A DNA stretch of 64,000 bases. It comes from Streptomyces noursei (GTDB taxonomy: Bacteria; Actinomycetota; Actinomycetes; Streptomycetales; Streptomycetaceae). The stretch is taken from contig NZ_CP070326.1 of the NCBI RefSeq assembly GCF_016917755.1, positions 4,712,001 to 4,776,000 of the forward strand, in the 5' to 3' direction. This document shows, one piece after another, positions 58,361-64,000 of this stretch (position 1 is its first letter; the number at the start of each line of letters is the position of its first letter). The notes beneath the pieces were generated by a model. The model saw nothing but the letters and a program-made list of their open reading frames with translations. It did not search any database and was not told where the DNA came from. Both the position numbers and the translations under genes were made by a program.

Positions 58361-59536
58361 TCACGGCAACAGCCCGTGCGACGGGAACACCGCCCGACGG
58401 GTGGCCAGCACCGCCTGGTCGAGCCGGTCGGCCGGGTCGTAGCCGCCCTCGGCGAAGTCCCGCCACTGCGGAGTCCGCCCGTCCGTCATCCGGTACGGCG
58501 CCAACTGCCGCGTCCTGCGGAACACTTCGTGCCGCCACTCCTCCGGCACCGGCGACGTCGGGTCGATCGGCCGGTGCCCGGCGATCGCCGCCAGGTGCGT
58601 CCAGCTGCGCGGCACCACCTCCACCACCGCATAGCCGCCGCCCCCGAGCGCGACCCAGCGCCCGTCCGCGTACTCGTGCGCCAACGCGTGACAGGACTCG
58701 GCCACCGCACGCTGCGCGTCCAGGCTCACCGCGAGATGCGCGAGCGGGTCCTCGAAATGGGTGTCGGCGCCGTGCTGGGTGACCAGGGCCTGGGGCCGGA
58801 ACGCGGCCAGCAGTTCCGGCACCACGGCATGGAAGGCCCGCAGCCAGCCCGCGTCGGCGGTGCCGGCCGGCAGCGCCACGTTCACCGCACTGCCCTCCGC
58901 ACCCTCCCCGCCGGTCTCCTCCGGCCAGCCGGTCTGCGGGAACAGCGTCCGCGGATGCTCGTGCAACGAGATCGTCAGCACCCGCGGGTCCTCCCAGAAC
59001 GCCGCCTGGACGCCGTCCCCGTGGTGCACGTCCACATCCACGTACGCCACGCGCTCGGCGCCCAGCTCCAGCAGCCGGGCGATCGCCAGCGCCGCGTCGT
59101 TGTAGACGCAGAATCCGGACGCGCCTCCGGGCATCGCGTGGTGCAGCCCGCCCGCGAAGTTCACCGCGTGCTCCGCCTCACCGCGCCAGACGGCCTCCGC
59201 CGCCCCCACCGACTGCCCGGCGATCAGCGCCGACGCCTCGTGCATCCCGGGGAACGCCGGGTCGTCCTCGGTGCCCAGGCCGTATTCGAGGTCCGCGGAC
59301 TCCGGGTCGGCGGACGCCCGGCGGACCGCCTCGATGTAGTCCTCACGGTGCACCAGGCGCAGCGTGGAGTCGCCGGCCGGCTTGGCGGCCACCACCTCCA
59401 GCGGCCCCCGATGGAGCTCGTACGCCTCCACCAGACGCATCGTCAGGGCGAGCCGGACGGGGTCCATCGGATGCCCCGGCCCGAAGTTATAGCCCGTTAC
59501 TGCCTCGTCCCACATCAGCTGTGCGCGGCCGCTCAT
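58361..59536 (-). CDS. acuC: AcuC-type acetoin utilisation / histone deacetylase-like protein
   Basis: A 391-residue zinc deacetylase fold. The metal site is VAYVDVDVHHGDGVQAAFW, and the catalytic histidines are in GGLHHAMPGGASGFCVYND. The rest (ISLHEHPRTLFPQTGWPEE, TQHGADTHFEDPLAHL, GGGGYAV) matches AcuC. It may remove acetyl groups from acetyl-CoA synthetase or another protein. The start lies inside the MFS gene's last 50 nt; a start at 59515 would shorten the overlap. Confidence 0.9.
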   Translation of the reverse strand: MSGRAQLMWDEAVTGYNFGPGHPMDPVRLALTMRLVEAYELHRGPLEVVAAKPAGDSTLRLVHREDYIEAVRRASADPESADLEYGLGTEDDPAFPGMHEASALIAGQSVGAAEAVWRGEAEHAVNFAGGLHHAMPGGASGFCVYNDAALAIARLLELGAERVAYVDVDVHHGDGVQAAFWEDPRVLTISLHEHPRTLFPQTGWPEETGGEGAEGSAVNVALPAGTADAGWLRAFHAVVPELLAAFRPQALVTQHGADTHFEDPLAHLAVSLDAQRAVAESCHALAHEYADGRWVALGGGGYAVVEVVPRSWTHLAAIAGHRPIDPTSPVPEEWRHEVFRRTRQLAPYRMTDGRTPQWRDFAEGGYDPADRLDQAVLATRRAVFPSHGLLP

Positions 59537-60740
59537 GGTCGTCACCGTATCGGGCCGAGGACGACCCGAACGAGCGGGCGTACACCAATGTCACCAGGAC
59601 CAGCACCATCGGTACGAGCATCGCCCCGCGATAGGTCCAGGCGTCCCCCAGCCCGCCCACCAACGGGGATCCGATCAGAAATCCCACATAGTTGAAGATG
59701 TTCAGCCGCGCGATGGTCGGATCCGAAGCACTCGGACCATGGCGCTCGACCGCGTACCGCCCGGCCGCCGCGAAGGTCTGCGGCACGATGACGCACAACC
59801 CGAGCCCCAGCAGGACGAACCCCGCCATCCCGACCCAGGCCCCCGGCGCCGCCGCCACCACCGCGAAGCCGACCGCCGCGACCACGGTCCCGATCCGCAC
59901 CACCGCGACCGGCCCGAAGCGCCGCACCCCCAGATCCCCCACGGCCCGCCCGAGCAGCGCCGTCACCATGTAGACGTTGTACGGGACCGTCGACAACTGC
60001 TCCGAGCTGCCCAGTACGTCCTTCAGATACTTCGCGCTCCAGTTGGAGACCGTCGAGTCGCCGATGTACGCGAACGCCATCACCAGGCACAGCGGCAACA
60101 GCAGCCGCATCGCGACCGGCGTCCCGCTCGCCGTCCCCCCGACGCCCTCCGCCCCGCCCCGGTCCTCGCCGTCCACGAACCACCGGCCGATGACCAGCAC
60201 CAGCGGGACAGCCACCGCCACCACCGGCCCGTACAGCACCACCAGCGGCAGTTCCCAGTGCGCCCCGGCCCACGCCAGCGAGGCGCCCACGATCCCGCCC
60301 AGGCTGTACGCGGCGTGGAAGCCGAGCATGATGCTCCGCCCGTAGGACCGTTGGAGACTCACCCCGAGCATGTTCATCGACGCGTCCAGGCCGCCCACGG
60401 TCAGCCCGAACACGGCCAGCGCCACCGCGGCCTGCGCCAGCGACCCGACCGCTCCGACCGCCAGCAGCACCAGGCACACCACCGGCTGCACGATGCGCAG
60501 CACGACGCTCGGCCGCACCCGCTTCACCAGGTGCTCGGTGCCGACGCTGCCGACGCCGGCGAGCACCGGAACGGCCGCCAGGAAGACTGGCAGCAGGCCG
60601 TCGGAGATGCCGTAGCGCGTCTGGATCGCCGGTATACGGGTCACGAGCAGGGCGAAGACCGCCCCCTGGGCGAAGAAGCTGAGGGCGAGCGAGACCCGGC
60701 CACGGCGGAGCCGCGCTCCCGGTACCAGAGGGGGCGTCAT
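59487..60740 (-). CDS. MFS transporter
   Basis: A 417-residue 12-helix transporter of the YbjJ-like group. The first helix is VSLALSFFAQGAVFALLVTRIP, and the loop after helix 2 reads GTEHLVKRVRPSVVLR. A cytoplasmic loop in the middle has DGEDRGGAEGVGG, and the second half starts with VAMRLLLPLCLVMAFAYIGDSTVSNWSAKYL. The substrate is unknown. Its 3' end overlaps the acuC start by up to 50 nt on the same strand. Confidence 0.85.
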   Translation of the reverse strand: MTPPLVPGARLRRGRVSLALSFFAQGAVFALLVTRIPAIQTRYGISDGLLPVFLAAVPVLAGVGSVGTEHLVKRVRPSVVLRIVQPVVCLVLLAVGAVGSLAQAAVALAVFGLTVGGLDASMNMLGVSLQRSYGRSIMLGFHAAYSLGGIVGASLAWAGAHWELPLVVLYGPVVAVAVPLVLVIGRWFVDGEDRGGAEGVGGTASGTPVAMRLLLPLCLVMAFAYIGDSTVSNWSAKYLKDVLGSSEQLSTVPYNVYMVTALLGRAVGDLGVRRFGPVAVVRIGTVVAAVGFAVVAAAPGAWVGMAGFVLLGLGLCVIVPQTFAAAGRYAVERHGPSASDPTIARLNIFNYVGFLIGSPLVGGLGDAWTYRGAMLVPMVLVLVTLVYARSFGSSSARYGDDHERPRTADVGRGSNGL

Positions 60741-60855
60741 GGCGCGTCAGCCTAGAACTCCGGGCTACCACTGGGTAGATGGATCACTCGCCCAATTCCG
60801 CCTGGTGTACGAGTAGTTGGCGGACCGGCGGGCGGATACCGCCCCGCACCCGTCC

Positions 60856-61506
60856 TTACCGCACCAACTGCGGCAGCTCCGCCATATCCCTGAACAGCGC
60901 GGTGGCCCCGGCCTCCCTCAGCTTCGCCGCCGGCGTCATCGCCGTGAACCCGAACACGTCCATCCCCGCGGCCACCGCTGCCCGCACGCCCAACGGGCTG
61001 TCCTCGACCACCGCACACCGCCCCGGCGCGACACCCATTTCCCTCGCCGCGTGCAGAAACAGGTCGGGCGCCGGCTTCCCCCGCGCCACATCCTGCGACG
61101 AGAAGACCCGCTCCGCACCGAACCGCTCGAACAGCCCTGTCTTCGTCAGCGCCACCCTGATCCGCTCATGGCTCCCCGACGAACCGACGCAGTACGGCAC
61201 GCCGTCCGCGGCGAGCTTCTCCAGGACCGCCTCCACCCCCGGCACCGGTTGCAGCCGGCGACGGAACTCGTCGAAGACCCGCGTGTGGAAACCGCTCTCG
61301 AAATCCGCCGGCAGTGCACGCCCGGACTTCTCCCGCACCATGTCCCGCACCCGCTGCACCGACCCGCCCATGAAGTCACGCAGCGATTCCTCGTACGTGG
61401 TGGGGTGCCCCAGTTCGGTGAGATAGCCGGCGAGGATCCGGTTGGAGATCGGCTCGCTGTCGACCAGTACACCGTCATTGTCGAAAATGATCAGGTCATA
61501 ACGCAT
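60856..61506 (-). CDS. HAD family phosphatase (beta-phosphoglucomutase-like)
   Basis: A 216-residue HAD enzyme. Motif I is LIIFDNDGVLVDSEP, with the cap domain after it (GGSVQRVRDMVREKSG). Motif II is YCVGSSGSHERI, motif III is GKPAPDLFLHAA, and motif IV is CAVVEDSPLGVRAAVAAGM. The DNDG form of motif I is common in the subgroup that acts on small sugar phosphates. It is the first protein gene after the rRNA operon and is shielded from it by a strong terminator. Confidence 0.9.
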   Translation of the reverse strand: MRYDLIIFDNDGVLVDSEPISNRILAGYLTELGHPTTYEESLRDFMGGSVQRVRDMVREKSGRALPADFESGFHTRVFDEFRRRLQPVPGVEAVLEKLAADGVPYCVGSSGSHERIRVALTKTGLFERFGAERVFSSQDVARGKPAPDLFLHAAREMGVAPGRCAVVEDSPLGVRAAVAAGMDVFGFTAMTPAAKLREAGATALFRDMAELPQLVR

Positions 61507-61543
61507 CAAACGAGCGTACCCAGCCCTACGGAAGGACAACGCA

Positions 61544-61585
61544 AAGAAGCCCTGTTGGGAACCGAGGTTCCCAACAGGGCTTCTT
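61544..61585 (-). terminator. rRNA operon terminator
   Basis: A 19-20-bp perfect stem (61544-61562 with 61567-61585, plus one inner pair) has a tight loop and is followed on the minus strand by TTTGCG. It stands 9 nt after the 5S gene. Confidence 0.95.
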
Positions 61586-61593
61586 CTAAAATT

Positions 61594-61713
61594 AGTTCGG
61601 CGGCGTCCTACTCTCCCACAGGGTCCCCCCTGCAGTACCATCGGCGCTGAAAGGCTTAGCTTCCGGGTTCGGAATGTAACCGGGCGTTTCCCTAACGCTA
61701 TAACCACCGAAAC
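61594..61713 (-). rRNA. rrf: 5S ribosomal RNA
   Basis: The minus strand reads GTTTCGGTGGTTATAGCGTT at the 5' end and GGACGCCGCCGAACT at the 3' end, with CCGAACCCGGAAGCTAAGCC in the middle. It is the standard 120-nt Streptomyces 5S. It follows the 23S gene by about 70 nt. Confidence 0.95.
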
Positions 61714-61784
61714 ACTATGAAACTATGAACAACCGTTGGTCTGTTCGTGGCTTCAGAACCAACACAGTGGACGCGAGCAACTGA

Positions 61785-64000
<2,216 letters not shown>

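Overview
This window is chromosomal DNA of a high-GC actinomycete, almost certainly Streptomyces. The evidence is the strong third-position GC, the futalosine menaquinone genes, an exact Streptomyces parS site, the rex-hemA-hemC-hemD cluster with its Rex operator, the developmental pair bldN-rsbN, and many GTG starts. The right end carries the 5S rRNA gene and most of a 23S rRNA gene on the minus strand.

Layout. Positions 1-5.9 kb hold the end of an alpha/beta hydrolase gene, a DAACS-family symporter behind a cysteine-rich leader peptide, a DUF4229 membrane protein, a GNAT protein, mqnE, a parS site, an Lrp/AsnC regulator, a 44-residue basic protein and a UbiX-type flavin prenyltransferase. 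Positions 5.9-14 kb hold a rhomboid protease, a DUF4870 protein, the UbiA- and UbiD-type menaquinone enzymes, a PLDc_N protein, a yeast-type cytosine deaminase, a DUF4291 protein, a lipoprotein and a Tat-exported phospholipase C-like enzyme. Positions 14-22.1 kb form a minus-strand block: System II cytochrome c maturation (ccsB, resB, ccdA, a ResA/TlpA-like lipoprotein), a NodB-like lipoprotein, a histidine phosphatase and hemL. Haem supply and haem attachment therefore lie side by side.

Positions 22.6-37 kb look more accessory. They hold two small redox/regulator modules (TetR with an FAD monooxygenase, and MarR with an FAD monooxygenase and a membrane protein), SDRs, a cupin, a MazG-like protein, YnfA, RtcB, two DUF3558-like lipoproteins, a MITE-like palindrome and a DUF2637 protein. 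Positions 37-44 kb hold divergent lysS/argS, a Uma2 nuclease, an aldo/keto reductase and a Het-C/CinY-like secreted protein.

Positions 44-50.3 kb are the haem operon rex-hemA-hemC-hemD, with every junction overlapping by 4 nt, followed by hemB behind a terminator. Positions 50.5-61.5 kb hold a glutaredoxin, a HAD-IB phosphatase, bldN, rsbN with a sigma-BldN-type promoter, an acyltransferase, an SDR, ribosomal protein bS22, an excisionase-type HTH protein, AcuC, an MFS transporter and a HAD phosphatase. The rRNA operon follows.

Most notable for a second look: a cysteine-rich leader peptide in front of a symporter whose sodium-1 site is rewritten; four ordered TetR operators; a 79-nt element that fills two unrelated stop-to-start gaps exactly; a palindromic repeat inserted in frame in hemC; a 75-bp MITE-like element flanked by CTAG; and a long inverted repeat in the bldN leader. 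Everything comes from reading the sequence. Family names are from recognition of motifs, not from database searches.
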